Shown here in pieces: positions 42,698 to 50,750 of a stretch of DNA of 64,000 bases (within the stretch, counting starts at the first letter, position 1; each line of letters opens with the position of its first letter). Below the pieces are notes generated by a model. It worked only from the letters and a program-made list of their open reading frames with translations, was not told the origin of the DNA and made no database searches. The position numbers and the translations under genes were made by a program. This DNA is from Microbacterium testaceum (GTDB lineage: Bacteria > Actinomycetota > Actinomycetes > Actinomycetales > Microbacteriaceae), in NCBI RefSeq assembly GCF_006539145.1, contig NZ_BJML01000001.1, positions 787,802-851,801 of the forward strand, given 5' to 3'.

Positions 42698-42789
42698 ACG
42701 GAAAGGACTTCGCGAAACACCGACAGGACGGTGTCGCGCTCCCCGGTGAGGCTGGAGCTTCCCTCCACCGACCTCACCGAAGGAATCCC

Positions 42790-43164
42790 ATGTCGTTCGC
42801 CTCCGTCCGCATCGTCACCGATCACCTCGACGCGCTCGTCGCGTTCTACGAGCGGGTCACCGGTCAGCGGGCCGAGCGGCCCGCCCCCGTCTTCGCGCAG
42901 TTCAGCGGCCCCGGCGCGACCCTCGCGATCGCCAGCACCGCCACGGTCGCGATGCTCGACGGAGCCCTCGTGCCCGCCGCGAACCGGTCCGTGTTCATCG
43001 AGTTCGAGGTCGCCGACGTCGACGCCGCGTTCGCCGCGCTTCAGGCGCCTGGTGGAGACGTCGTCCTCGAACCGACCACCATGCCGTGGGGCAATCGGTC
43101 GGCCCTGATGCACGACCCCGACGGCAACGTCGTGAACCTCTTCAGCACGCCCGTCGCGAGGTAG
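42790..43164 (+). CDS. VOC-superfamily protein
   Basis: A 124-residue glyoxalase-like protein. VRIVTDHLDALVAFYERVTG at the N-terminus and VFIEFEVADVDAAFAALQ, then MPWGNRSALMHDPDGNVVNLF at the end, follow the bleomycin-resistance/dioxygenase pattern; the PDGN turn is diagnostic. The substrate is unknown. GAAGGAAT before the ATG sets the start. It follows the WYL regulator by 92 bp in the same direction. Confidence 0.88.
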   Translation: MSFASVRIVTDHLDALVAFYERVTGQRAERPAPVFAQFSGPGATLAIASTATVAMLDGALVPAANRSVFIEFEVADVDAAFAALQAPGGDVVLEPTTMPWGNRSALMHDPDGNVVNLFSTPVAR

Positions 43165-43268
43165 CCGACTCGGCGCGGGCGAAGCCGTAACCTACGCAAT
43201 TCCTATGCATCACCTCCGTGCGCCGCATTCTTGGAGCCGTCTGGGGAGCACGCGGGCACGCTGACCGC

Positions 43269-44699
43269 ATGGCCACCGCACCCGCCCTCGCCGCCCCGCC
43301 CGTCGCCACCGTGCGCCGCGCTCGCCAGGTCTCGCGGAGGAGGCCGAACACCCGGCCGCTGTGGAACCTCGCCGCGATCGTCGTCATCTGGGCGACGAGT
43401 CTCGTCGTCGTGGCCGTCTGGGTCGCGGGTGGCGAGGTGCAGTCGCTGCTGGCCGGGGGAGTCGACTCGCTCAACTCCCTCGGTCGCGCCGCGGGCCTGG
43501 CATCCGCGAACCTGCTCTTCTACCAGGTGCTGCTCATGGCCCGCGTGCCGCTGTTCGAGCGCGGTTTCGGCCGCGACGGCATCACCCGCCTGCACCGCAT
43601 CGTCGGCTTCTGGTCGTTTGCCCTCTTCACAGCGCACATCGGGCTGCAGATCCTCGGCTACGCCGTGCAGGCGGGTATCAACCCCCTCGAGCAGGCGTGG
43701 CAGTTCGTGTGGGAGTACCCGGGCATGCTGCTGGCGACCGCGGGGACCGCCCTGCTGCTGCTGGTCGTGGTCACCTCGGTGCGCAAGGCGCGCAAGCGTC
43801 TGCGGTACGAGTCGTGGCACCTGCTGCACCTGTACGGCTACCTCGGCGTCGGCCTCGCCATTCCGCACATGCTGTGGACGGGCGCCGACTTCACCGTCTC
43901 GCCCGCCGCCACCGTCTACTGGTGGGCGATGTGGGGCGTGACCGTGGCGACAGTCGTCGTCTTCCGCCTCGGGCTTCCGCTGGCGACGTCGCTGCGCCAC
44001 GGCATCCGGGTCAGCGCCGTCGAACGCGACGGCCAGAGCGGCGTCTCGGTGCGCATGACCGGGCGCCGGATCGGCGCCCTCAAGGCCCGAGGCGGACAGT
44101 TCTTCGTCTGGCGCTTCCTCGACGGGGCGGGCTGGACGCGCGGACACCCCTTCTCGCTCGCCACCGACCCGGCCGGCGGTGAGCTCGTCATCTCGGCCCG
44201 CCTCGTCGGCGACGGCACGCAGCGGCTCGCCGCGCTCCGCCCCGGCACGCGCGTGCTCATCGAGGGCCCCTACGGCACGATGACCGCCGACGAGCGCCGC
44301 GGCGGACACCTGCTCATGATCGGCGCGGGTGCGGGAGTCGCGCCGCTGGTCGCCATGCTCGAAGAGGCCGACTGGGCCCCGGGCGAGGCGACGCTCATCG
44401 TGCGCGACCACAGCGCCGCCGACGCCCTCCGCGCCGACGCGATCGATCACCTCGTGCGGGAGCGGGGCCTGCGCCACGCGCCGCTGCCCGGCCGTCGCGC
44501 ACTGACCACCTCGTCGTGGCTACCGACCTCGCACGCCCCGTGGGCCGGGGCCGACCTCATCCGCTACGTCTCGCCGCGCCCCGCCGACACCGACGTGTTC
44601 CTCTGCGGACCCCAGCCGTGGATGGATGCCGTGCGCGCCGACCTGCGCCGCGCCGGGGTCCCCGCCGAGCGCGTCCACCTCGAAGCCTTCACCGTCTGA
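43269..44699 (+). CDS. Ferric-reductase-like membrane protein with FAD/NAD reductase domain
   Basis: A 476-residue protein with a membrane part of about six helices and a cytoplasmic flavodoxin-reductase part. TRLHRIVGFWSFALFTAHIGLQ and SWHLLHLYGYLGVGLAIPHMLW hold paired histidines for two b-type hemes. GHPFSLA is the FAD site, and GAGAGVAPLVAMLEE with LCGPQPWMDAV the NAD(P)H site. It can carry electrons from NAD(P)H across the membrane. The following genes encode an exported FMN-binding protein and ApbE, its probable electron acceptor and maturation enzyme. The ATG at 43269 has CACGCT 6 nt upstream. Confidence 0.9.
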   Translation: MATAPALAAPPVATVRRARQVSRRRPNTRPLWNLAAIVVIWATSLVVVAVWVAGGEVQSLLAGGVDSLNSLGRAAGLASANLLFYQVLLMARVPLFERGFGRDGITRLHRIVGFWSFALFTAHIGLQILGYAVQAGINPLEQAWQFVWEYPGMLLATAGTALLLLVVVTSVRKARKRLRYESWHLLHLYGYLGVGLAIPHMLWTGADFTVSPAATVYWWAMWGVTVATVVVFRLGLPLATSLRHGIRVSAVERDGQSGVSVRMTGRRIGALKARGGQFFVWRFLDGAGWTRGHPFSLATDPAGGELVISARLVGDGTQRLAALRPGTRVLIEGPYGTMTADERRGGHLLMIGAGAGVAPLVAMLEEADWAPGEATLIVRDHSAADALRADAIDHLVRERGLRHAPLPGRRALTTSSWLPTSHAPWAGADLIRYVSPRPADTDVFLCGPQPWMDAVRADLRRAGVPAERVHLEAFTV

Positions 44700-44709
44700 G
44701 GAGAATCCG

Positions 44710-45231
44710 ATGAAGAAGATCGTCTACGCCCTCATGGCGACCGTCACCGGCCTCGTGCTGCTGTTCAGCTACCGCACCTCGACGGTGCCCGAGTCGACGA
44801 GCGCGCTCGCCGACGCCCCCTCGTCGGGTGTCGCGACGGTGCCGAAGACCACGCCGAGCCCCTCGGCATCCACCTCCTCGGGTTCGAGCTCGACCTCGAG
44901 CGGCTCGACCTCCAGCGGATCGTCCAGCGTGCAGACCTCGTCGAGCGGCCTCACCGACGGCACCTACACCGGCCAGGCGGCGAACACCCGCTTCGGTCCC
45001 GTGCAGGTGCAGATCACCGTGTCGGGCGGCGCGATCACCGACGTGCAGGTGCCGCAGTACCCCTCCGAGAGCGGACGCGACCAGCAGATCAACTCCCGCG
45101 CCCTTCCCGTGCTGGTGAAAGAGACCGTGCAGGCGCAGAGCGCCGAGGTCGACATGGTCTCGGGTGCCACCTACACCAGCACCGGGTACCGCACCTCGCT
45201 GCAGTCCGCCCTCGACCGGGCCCGCGCATGA
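44710..45231 (+). CDS. Exported FMN-binding protein
   Basis: A 173-residue protein with an N-terminal membrane anchor (about 4-21), a long Ser/Thr-rich linker (about 48-80) and an FMN-binding domain. DMVSGATYTS (148-157) is the flavinylation motif, with Thr156 as the expected site of covalent FMN attachment. The linker suits extension through the cell wall. GAGGAGAA before the ATG sets the start 10 bp after the reductase gene, and its stop overlaps apbE (ATGA). Confidence 0.92.
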   Translation: MKKIVYALMATVTGLVLLFSYRTSTVPESTSALADAPSSGVATVPKTTPSPSASTSSGSSSTSSGSTSSGSSSVQTSSSGLTDGTYTGQAANTRFGPVQVQITVSGGAITDVQVPQYPSESGRDQQINSRALPVLVKETVQAQSAEVDMVSGATYTSTGYRTSLQSALDRARA

Positions 45232-46013
45232 CCGGCGGGTTCACGGTCGTCGAACCCGTGATGGGGACGGTCGCCTCGATCACCGTCATCGGCGAGCGCA
45301 CGGCGCGGGTCGAGCGGGCAATCGCCGCGTGCGTGGCGCGCCTGCGCGACGACGAGCGGGTGTTCTCGACCTACCGCGACGACTCCGACATCTCGCGGCT
45401 GCGCGACGACGGTCTCGAGCTCGGCGACGTCGATCCGCGGGTGGCCGAGGTCGCAGCGGACTGCCGCGACCTGCGCGAGCGCAGCGGCGGCCGCTTCGAC
45501 GCGCACTGGCGCGGGTGGTTCGACCCGACCGGGTACGTGAAGGGATGGTCGACGGATGCCGCGACCCGGGCCTTCGACGAGCTTCTCGCCGACGGCGCGA
45601 TCGAGGCGGTCGGCGTCAACGTGGGCGGCGACATGCGCCTGCGCACGGCCGCGACGAGCGAGCACGTCTGGCGCATCGGCATCGCGCACCCGACCCACGA
45701 GGGGGAGCTGCTGGCCACGGTCGAGGTCGTCGACGGGGCCGTGGCCACTTCGGGCACGTCCGAGCGCGGCGCGCACCTCGTCGATCCGCGCACGGGCGTA
45801 CACCTCGCGGGTCCCGTGAGCGCGACGATCGTCGCCGACGACCTCACCACCGCCGACGCCTGGGCCACCGTGGCGGCCATCGCCGGGATCGACGACCTCG
45901 ACTGGCTGCCGGTGGCCCCCGTGGCATCCGGGATCGTCTGGGAACACGGCAGCACGCGTCGCTTCGCCGGGCGGGTCGAGGTGTCGGCGTTCCACGACGC
46001 GCTCGTCGGCTGA
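45228..46013 (+). CDS. apbE: FAD:protein FMN transferase
   Basis: A 261-residue flavin transferase that links FMN to a threonine of target proteins, here almost certainly the FMN-binding protein encoded just upstream. VMGTVASITV, VGVNVGGDMRL and VATSGTSERGAHLVDPRTG are the FAD- and metal-binding segments, with the terminal D-T-A part represented by LTTADAWATV. No signal peptide is obvious, although ApbE proteins of Gram-positives often act outside. Its end is 9 bp from the convergent kinase gene. Confidence 0.93.
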   Translation: MTGGFTVVEPVMGTVASITVIGERTARVERAIAACVARLRDDERVFSTYRDDSDISRLRDDGLELGDVDPRVAEVAADCRDLRERSGGRFDAHWRGWFDPTGYVKGWSTDAATRAFDELLADGAIEAVGVNVGGDMRLRTAATSEHVWRIGIAHPTHEGELLATVEVVDGAVATSGTSERGAHLVDPRTGVHLAGPVSATIVADDLTTADAWATVAAIAGIDDLDWLPVAPVASGIVWEHGSTRRFAGRVEVSAFHDALVG

Positions 46014-46022
46014 GTCCGCTCG

Positions 46023-46991
46023 TCAGCTGGCGCGGGGGAGTCGCAGGGCGAACACCGTGCCCGTGGGAGAGGTGCGCTCCACCTCGATGCTGCCGCCGTA
46101 GCGGGTCGCCGCCTCGCGCACGAGCGCCAGCCCGAGCCCGAAGCCGCGGCGCCGGCCCGACTCCGCCCCGCGCGCGAAGCGTTCGAAGATGCGGGGCAGA
46201 TCGTCGTCGCGGATGCCGCTTCCCCCGTCCTCCACGCGCACGACGACCTCGCGTTCGTCGGCGTCGGCGGTGATCGTGACCTCCGAGCCCGCGGGCGTGT
46301 GCCCGATGGCGTTGTCGAGCAGGGCGGTGCACACGCGCACGACGGTGACCCCCGGCATCGCGACCGTCGCGTTCGTCAGCGCGCCTGGACGCAGGTGCAC
46401 GCCCGCGTCATCCGCGAGAGAGGCGAGGGCGTCGGTCGCCGCACGCACGCTGTCGTCGACCCGCGCGGTGCCCGTGTGCACCTCGCCCTCGGCGGTCAGC
46501 AGCATGTCGGCGAGCACGTCGTCCATGATCTGCGCGTCGCGCCGCAGCTGATCCAGCGGCTCGTCGGCGGGTTCTCCGCGGTGCAGGCGACGCTGCACGA
46601 TCTGGATGCGGCTCGTCAGGGCGGTCAGGGGCGTGCGCAGCTCGTGGCTCGCGTCCGAGACGAACGCGCGCTGCCGGCGCAGGGCCTCATCGAGTGGTCG
46701 CACCGACCAGCGAGCCGCGGCCCAGCCGACGAGCCCGAGCACCACGACCCCGACGAGGCCCAGGCCGATGACCCACGGCAGCACGTCGTCGAGGTCGACG
46801 ACGAAGCGATCGCCCGTCGGTGCGCCGCCCGGGCCGTGCCGACCGCTGCCCTCGGTGCGCGCCTGCGCCACCAGAACAGAGACGAGAACGCCGACCCCCA
46901 CGGCGATCGCGACGGCCGACGCGCCCGCGACGAGCGTGCCCACCCGCAGGGCGGCCCGCCGGACGACCCGCCGGTCGTCGTCGGCGCTCAC
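46023..46991 (-). CDS. Sensor histidine kinase
   Basis: A 322-residue kinase with two membrane helices (about 19-42 and 72-95) around a short extracellular loop, then directly the H-box FVSDASHELRTPLTALTS. The ATPase domain has LLDNAIGHTP (N-box), VEDGGSGI and FGLGLAL. No separate HAMP is evident. The GTG start overlaps the response-regulator stop (GTGA, 46988-46991). The signal is unknown; the neighbouring flavin electron-transfer module is a possible target. Confidence 0.92.
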   Translation of the reverse strand: MSADDDRRVVRRAALRVGTLVAGASAVAIAVGVGVLVSVLVAQARTEGSGRHGPGGAPTGDRFVVDLDDVLPWVIGLGLVGVVVLGLVGWAAARWSVRPLDEALRRQRAFVSDASHELRTPLTALTSRIQIVQRRLHRGEPADEPLDQLRRDAQIMDDVLADMLLTAEGEVHTGTARVDDSVRAATDALASLADDAGVHLRPGALTNATVAMPGVTVVRVCTALLDNAIGHTPAGSEVTITADADEREVVVRVEDGGSGIRDDDLPRIFERFARGAESGRRRGFGLGLALVREAATRYGGSIEVERTSPTGTVFALRLPRAS

Positions 46992-47665
46992 CGCTCGGCC
47001 CCCGCGCGATACCCGCGCCCGCGCACGGTCTCGACGAGGTCGGTCGCGGTCTTGCGGCGCAGGTAATGCACGTACGTGTCGACGGTGGTCATGGCATCCG
47101 GAGACGAGAACACCGCGCGGGCGATCTCCTCGCGAGAGTAGACGTGGTCGGGGCTCCGGGTGAGCAGCTCGAGCACGGCGTTCTCGGTCGAGGTGAGGGC
47201 GACGCGCTCGCCGGAGGGACCGTAGACCACGGCCGTGTCGGGGAGATAGGTCCAGTCCGAAACGTCCCGGCGACGTCCCTCGGCCCGGTAGCCGCGCCGC
47301 AGCGCCCGCAGTCGGGCGAGCAACTCGTCGAAGTCGAACGGCTTGAGCAGATAGTCGTTCGCTCCGGCGTCGAGTCCCTCGACGCGATCGGCGACCGCCC
47401 CCAGCGCCGTCAGCAGCAGCACGGGGGTCGTGATGTGCGCGGTGCGCAGGTCGCGCACGATCTCGGCGCCGTCGCGGCCGGGAAGACGCCGGTCGAGCAG
47501 GATCACCTCGAAGCTGTCGCGCAGCGCCCGATCGCGGCCCGCGAGCCCGTCGGCCTCGTGCGCGACCTCGTAGGTCTCGCGGAGCACCTCGAGCGTCATC
47601 GCGGCGATCTCGGCGTCGTCCTCGACGTAGAGCAGTCGCGGCCGCGGTGCGGCGGCCTCGCTCAC
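46988..47665 (-). CDS. OmpR-family response regulator
   Basis: A 225-residue regulator with receiver domain (YVEDDAE acidic pocket, phospho-Asp in ILLDRRLPGRDG, Lys in KPFDFDELL) and winged-helix DNA-binding domain ending VRGRGYRAG. The GTG at 47665 overlaps the stop of a small upstream gene (GTGA, 47662-47665), and its own end overlaps the kinase, making a three-gene coupled operon. Confidence 0.94.
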   Translation of the reverse strand: MSEAAAPRPRLLYVEDDAEIAAMTLEVLRETYEVAHEADGLAGRDRALRDSFEVILLDRRLPGRDGAEIVRDLRTAHITTPVLLLTALGAVADRVEGLDAGANDYLLKPFDFDELLARLRALRRGYRAEGRRRDVSDWTYLPDTAVVYGPSGERVALTSTENAVLELLTRSPDHVYSREEIARAVFSSPDAMTTVDTYVHYLRRKTATDLVETVRGRGYRAGAER

Positions 47666-47973
47666 TGCACTCCCGCGCGCGGCGGGCTCACGTTCCAGCC
47701 GAAGCGCTCGAGGGCGTCGAACAGGCGGCGGGCCTGCGCCCACGCCACCGCGCCCGAGACGTCGGAGTACACGTCGATCGCGAACGGCGGGGGATCGGCG
47801 AACTTGGGGATCTCGACCTCGGCCCACGCGTGCGGGGCGAGCCAGACGCGCGGGCTCATCGTGCCCGCACCGTCGACGCCTCCGTCGGCGGCGAAGGCGA
47901 TCGCGTCGAGGGCGTCGATCTTGGTAATCGGCATGTTCACGACGAGGGTCACGGCGTGCAGCGTTCCGGTCAT
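47662..47973 (-). CDS. Small protein co-translated with a two-component system, unknown
   Basis: A 103-residue soluble protein with no recognised family. It contains LHAVTLVVNMPITKIDALDAIAFAADGG and WAQARRLFDALERFGWNV. GGGAGGT before the ATG at 47973 is a strong ribosome site and rejects the longer frame. It is the first gene of the operon with the response regulator and kinase, so it may modulate that system, an inference from coupling alone. Confidence 0.7.
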   Translation of the reverse strand: MTGTLHAVTLVVNMPITKIDALDAIAFAADGGVDGAGTMSPRVWLAPHAWAEVEIPKFADPPPFAIDVYSDVSGAVAWAQARRLFDALERFGWNVSPPRAGVQ

Positions 47974-48018
47974 CGCGTACCTCCCTCGTTCATCCTGACA
48001 CGCGCACCGGGGTCGGGG

Positions 48019-48032
48019 ACGGTAAATACCGT
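48019..48032. promoter_or_regulatory. Perfect palindrome between the two-component operon and the dioxygenase gene
   Basis: ACGGTA-AA-TACCGT (48019-48032) is a perfect 14-bp dyad in the divergent intergenic region, about 45 bp from the minus-strand start and about 107 bp from the plus-strand start. It is a likely operator. Confidence 0.5.
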
Positions 48033-48083
48033 GCGGATCCAGCGCGCATAGCCGGTCCATAGATTCGGTGAGGGAGGGGGCAG

Positions 48084-48125
48084 GGTCGCTGCGTCATCGT
48101 CGCTTCATCGACACCCGCAGCGACC
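48084..48125 (+). promoter_or_regulatory. Stem-loop before the dioxygenase-like gene
   Basis: GGTCGCTGCG (48084-48093) and CGCAGCGACC (48116-48125) are exact inverted copies with a 22-base loop, ending 13 bp before the ATG at 48139 and just before its GGAG. It may limit ribosome access or be a protein site. Confidence 0.4.
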
Positions 48126-48138
48126 AGTGGAGCAGACC

Positions 48139-49107
48139 ATGAGCAGAATCCCCGACACCCAGATGACCCCCGACGGTCCCGCCTACGAAGGTCGCCTGCT
48201 CGACCGCGCCGACGAGCCCGTCGTCGATCAGGGCGCGCCCTTCGACATCCGCACGCTGGTTTCGCGGCGCGGCATCCTGGGCCTGGTCGTGCTGGGCGCG
48301 GGCACCGCCACGCTGGCCGCGTGCGCCCCGTCGGCCTCCGGCGCCGCCACGACGGCCGCGACGGCGACCTCGACAGCGACGCCCACGGCGAGCGCGACCC
48401 CCAGCGCCACCGCGACGAGTGCGGCCGCCGCTCTTCCTTCGGGCGAGATCCCCGACGAGACCGCCGGCCCTTACCCGGGCGACGGTTCGAACGGCCCCGA
48501 CATCCTCGAACAGTCCGGAATCGTCCGCAGCGACCTGCGCTCGAGCCTCGACGGCGGAGCCACGGCCGCGGGCGTTCCCATGACCTTGAACCTCACGATC
48601 TTCGACACCGCCACCGGCGACGTGCCCCTCACGGGGGCCGCGGTGTACGTCTGGCACTGCGACGACCAGGGGCGCTACTCGATGTATTCCTCGGGGATCG
48701 AGAACGAGAGCTACCTCCGCGGCGTCCAGGTGGTCGGGAGTGACGGTGTCGTGTCGTTCACCTCGATCTTCCCCGGCTGCTACGACGGCCGGTGGCCGCA
48801 CATCCACTTCGAGGTGTACCCGAACGTGGATGCCATCACCGACGCCTCGAACGCGATCGCCACCTCGCAGGTCGCCCTGCCGCAGGCCGCGTGCGACGTG
48901 GTCTACGCCGACGCGGCGTATCCCTCCTCGGCATCCAATCTGTCCCGGGTGTCGCTGGAGAGCGACAACGTCTTCGGCGACGACGGGGGAGCCCTGGAGC
49001 TCGCCACCGCGACCGGCGACAACTCCACCGGCTGGACGGTCGCCCTCGGCGTGCGCGTCGACACCACCACCACCCCGACCGCGGGCGCCATGCCCGGCGG
49101 CCGCTGA
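48139..49107 (+). CDS. Exported intradiol-dioxygenase-like lipoprotein
   Basis: A 322-residue protein with a twin-arginine-like N-region (SRRGILGLVV, 42-50) and a lipobox LAAC ending at Cys62, so probably a Tat-exported lipoprotein. After a Thr/Ala linker comes a beta-rich domain of the protocatechuate 3,4-dioxygenase type: ETAGPYPGDG, AAVYVWHCDDQGRYSMYSS, then FPGCYDGRWPHIHFEVYP with the two iron histidines. Tyr ligands seem present. An outer-surface enzyme for aromatic compounds is plausible, but activity is unproven. Confidence 0.85.
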   Translation: MSRIPDTQMTPDGPAYEGRLLDRADEPVVDQGAPFDIRTLVSRRGILGLVVLGAGTATLAACAPSASGAATTAATATSTATPTASATPSATATSAAAALPSGEIPDETAGPYPGDGSNGPDILEQSGIVRSDLRSSLDGGATAAGVPMTLNLTIFDTATGDVPLTGAAVYVWHCDDQGRYSMYSSGIENESYLRGVQVVGSDGVVSFTSIFPGCYDGRWPHIHFEVYPNVDAITDASNAIATSQVALPQAACDVVYADAAYPSSASNLSRVSLESDNVFGDDGGALELATATGDNSTGWTVALGVRVDTTTTPTAGAMPGGR

Positions 49108-49251
49108 TGTCAGGGAGCGCAGCGAAAACGACGCGAAGCGACGAGGTGAGCGAGGCGGCCGGGGTTGCGCTTGCGTCCGCGACCCCGATCTGGTCTGCTG
49201 AGCCGTGGCGACGCGAAGGGGCGTGGCTCCTGTTCTGGGGGGAACATCTCG

Positions 49252-49914
49252 ATGACCGTTGTGAACGATCGCGCCGTGGCGCGCCCGCGCCTCACCCGAT
49301 GGGGGCGGTCCGTCTCCATGCTGACAGCGGTGACGGCAGCGCTTCTGCTCGTCTCGGGGTGCTCGTCCTCGACCTCCGCTGCCGATCCGGCCGCCACCGA
49401 CAACGCCCGTCGAGTGTCGGCACCGTCTCCGTCCGCGACGCCGTCACCGACACCCGTCGTCGTCGTTTCCGAGCAATCCGTCACCTCCGCGGTACCGTTC
49501 GAGCGGGCGACCGTGGATGACGCGACGATCCCGTCGGGGCAGTCGCGCATCTCGACGCCGGGCGTCGACGGTGAGAAGGTCTCGGTGTTCCGCGTCACGA
49601 CGATCGACGGTGTGGAGTCCGAGCGGGTACTGATCAGCGAATCCGTCGGACGAGCGCCGGTCTCCGAGGTCACCTCACGAGGGACATTCGTCGCTCCGCC
49701 TCCTCCCGCTCCGGTCGAGAAGGCGTCGGGCGGCGGGGGCGGATGCGACCCGAACTACGCCGACGCGTGCGTGCCGATCGATTCCGATGTCGACTGCGCG
49801 GGCGGAAAGGGCAACGGCCCGTCCTACTTCGACGGCGTCGCCCGGGTCGTGGGTTCCGACATCTACAAGCTCGACGGCGATGGAGACGGCCTGGCCTGCA
49901 ACGGCTCCCGCTGA
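49252..49914 (+). CDS. Lipoprotein with G5 and excalibur domains
   Basis: A 220-residue surface lipoprotein. The signal peptide ends in LLVSGC, the lipidated Cys. A Ser/Pro/Thr linker leads to a G5 domain (about 75-140), a fold linked to cell-wall or sugar binding, and a C-terminal excalibur calcium-binding motif, DVDCAGG... to DGDGDGLACNG. Such proteins are common in the actinobacterial envelope. GGGGGGAA precedes the ATG. It follows the dioxygenase-like lipoprotein by 144 bp. Confidence 0.9.
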   Translation: MTVVNDRAVARPRLTRWGRSVSMLTAVTAALLLVSGCSSSTSAADPAATDNARRVSAPSPSATPSPTPVVVVSEQSVTSAVPFERATVDDATIPSGQSRISTPGVDGEKVSVFRVTTIDGVESERVLISESVGRAPVSEVTSRGTFVAPPPPAPVEKASGGGGGCDPNYADACVPIDSDVDCAGGKGNGPSYFDGVARVVGSDIYKLDGDGDGLACNGSR

Positions 49915-49949
49915 CGGCATCGCTCGACACGGCCGGCCGGCGACGCGGC

Positions 49950-49955
49950 TAGCCT
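49950..49955 (+). promoter_or_regulatory. -10 box (TAGCCT), leaderless start of the NUDIX gene
   Basis: TAGCCT is 6 nt before the ATG at 49962. Confidence 0.5.
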
Positions 49956-49961
49956 CGAAGA

Positions 49962-50687
49962 ATGCCCTCACCCCGCGCCCAGCTCGAGGCCCTGCTCGCG
50001 CGCGGTCTCGGCGACGTCTCCCCGGCGCTGCAGGCGCTACCCGTCGAGGGCGAGGCACGAGCGGCCGCGGTGCTCATCCTTTTCGGTGTGCTCGACGGGG
50101 TACCCAGCCGCCGGGTCTCGCGCACCGTCCCGCGCGATCTCGACGTGCTGCTGCTCGCGCGGGCGAGCACCCTGCGCGCTCACCCGGGCCAGGTCGCGTT
50201 CCCCGGTGGCCGGGTCGATCCCGAAGACGCGGATGCCGTGGCGGCGGCGCTGCGGGAAGCGCGCGAAGAGACGGGGCTCGAGCCCGACGGTGTCGAGGTG
50301 CTGGGCACCCTCGAGCCGCTGCCCCTGGCCTTCTCTCGCCACGAGGTCACCCCGGTGATCGGATGGTGGGCGCGCCCGACCCCGGTCCGTGCCGTGGATG
50401 CGGCGGAGTCGGCCGAGGTCTTCCGCGCCCCCGTAGCCGATCTGCTCGATCCCGAACGCCGAGGCGTGACGGTGCTGCGTCGTGATGGTCGAGAGTGGCG
50501 GGGGCCCGCCTTCGCCCTGCAGACGGCACGCGGCCCACAGACGGTGTGGGGATTCACCGCGATGGTGCTGGACGGGTTGTTCGACCGCCTCGGGTGGACG
50601 GAGCCCTGGGACGGATCGCGCGAGATCCCCCTGGCCGACGCCGCCGCGGGCGCCCGCGACCGATCCGGGCCGCCGGCCCGGTCGTAG
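49962..50687 (+). CDS. NUDIX hydrolase, CoA-pyrophosphatase type
   Basis: A 241-residue NUDIX protein. The signature runs GGRVDPEDADAVAAALREAREETGL, with the two catalytic glutamates of REAREETG. LRAHPGQVAFPGG just before it is the extra motif of CoA-diphosphatases (NudL/YeaB type), which cut CoA or its oxidised form. The start has a -10 box 6 nt upstream and no Shine-Dalgarno. It is followed by pgi after 63 bp. Confidence 0.9.
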   Translation: MPSPRAQLEALLARGLGDVSPALQALPVEGEARAAAVLILFGVLDGVPSRRVSRTVPRDLDVLLLARASTLRAHPGQVAFPGGRVDPEDADAVAAALREAREETGLEPDGVEVLGTLEPLPLAFSRHEVTPVIGWWARPTPVRAVDAAESAEVFRAPVADLLDPERRGVTVLRRDGREWRGPAFALQTARGPQTVWGFTAMVLDGLFDRLGWTEPWDGSREIPLADAAAGARDRSGPPARS

Positions 50688-50737
50688 CGCGTGAGGCGCA
50701 CTTCGTCATCCGCGGCGTGGCGATCGTCCGAGGTCGC

Positions 50738-50743
50738 TAGCGT
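50738..50743 (+). promoter_or_regulatory. -10 box (TAGCGT), leaderless start of pgi
   Basis: TAGCGT is 7 nt before the GTG at 50751. Confidence 0.45.
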
Positions 50744-50750
50744 GGGTTTC

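Noticed and set aside
42002..43164. WYL regulator as a marker of a defence island
   Set aside because: WYL proteins often accompany defence systems, but its neighbours (VOC protein, SDR, TetR, ferric-reductase-like gene) are metabolic.
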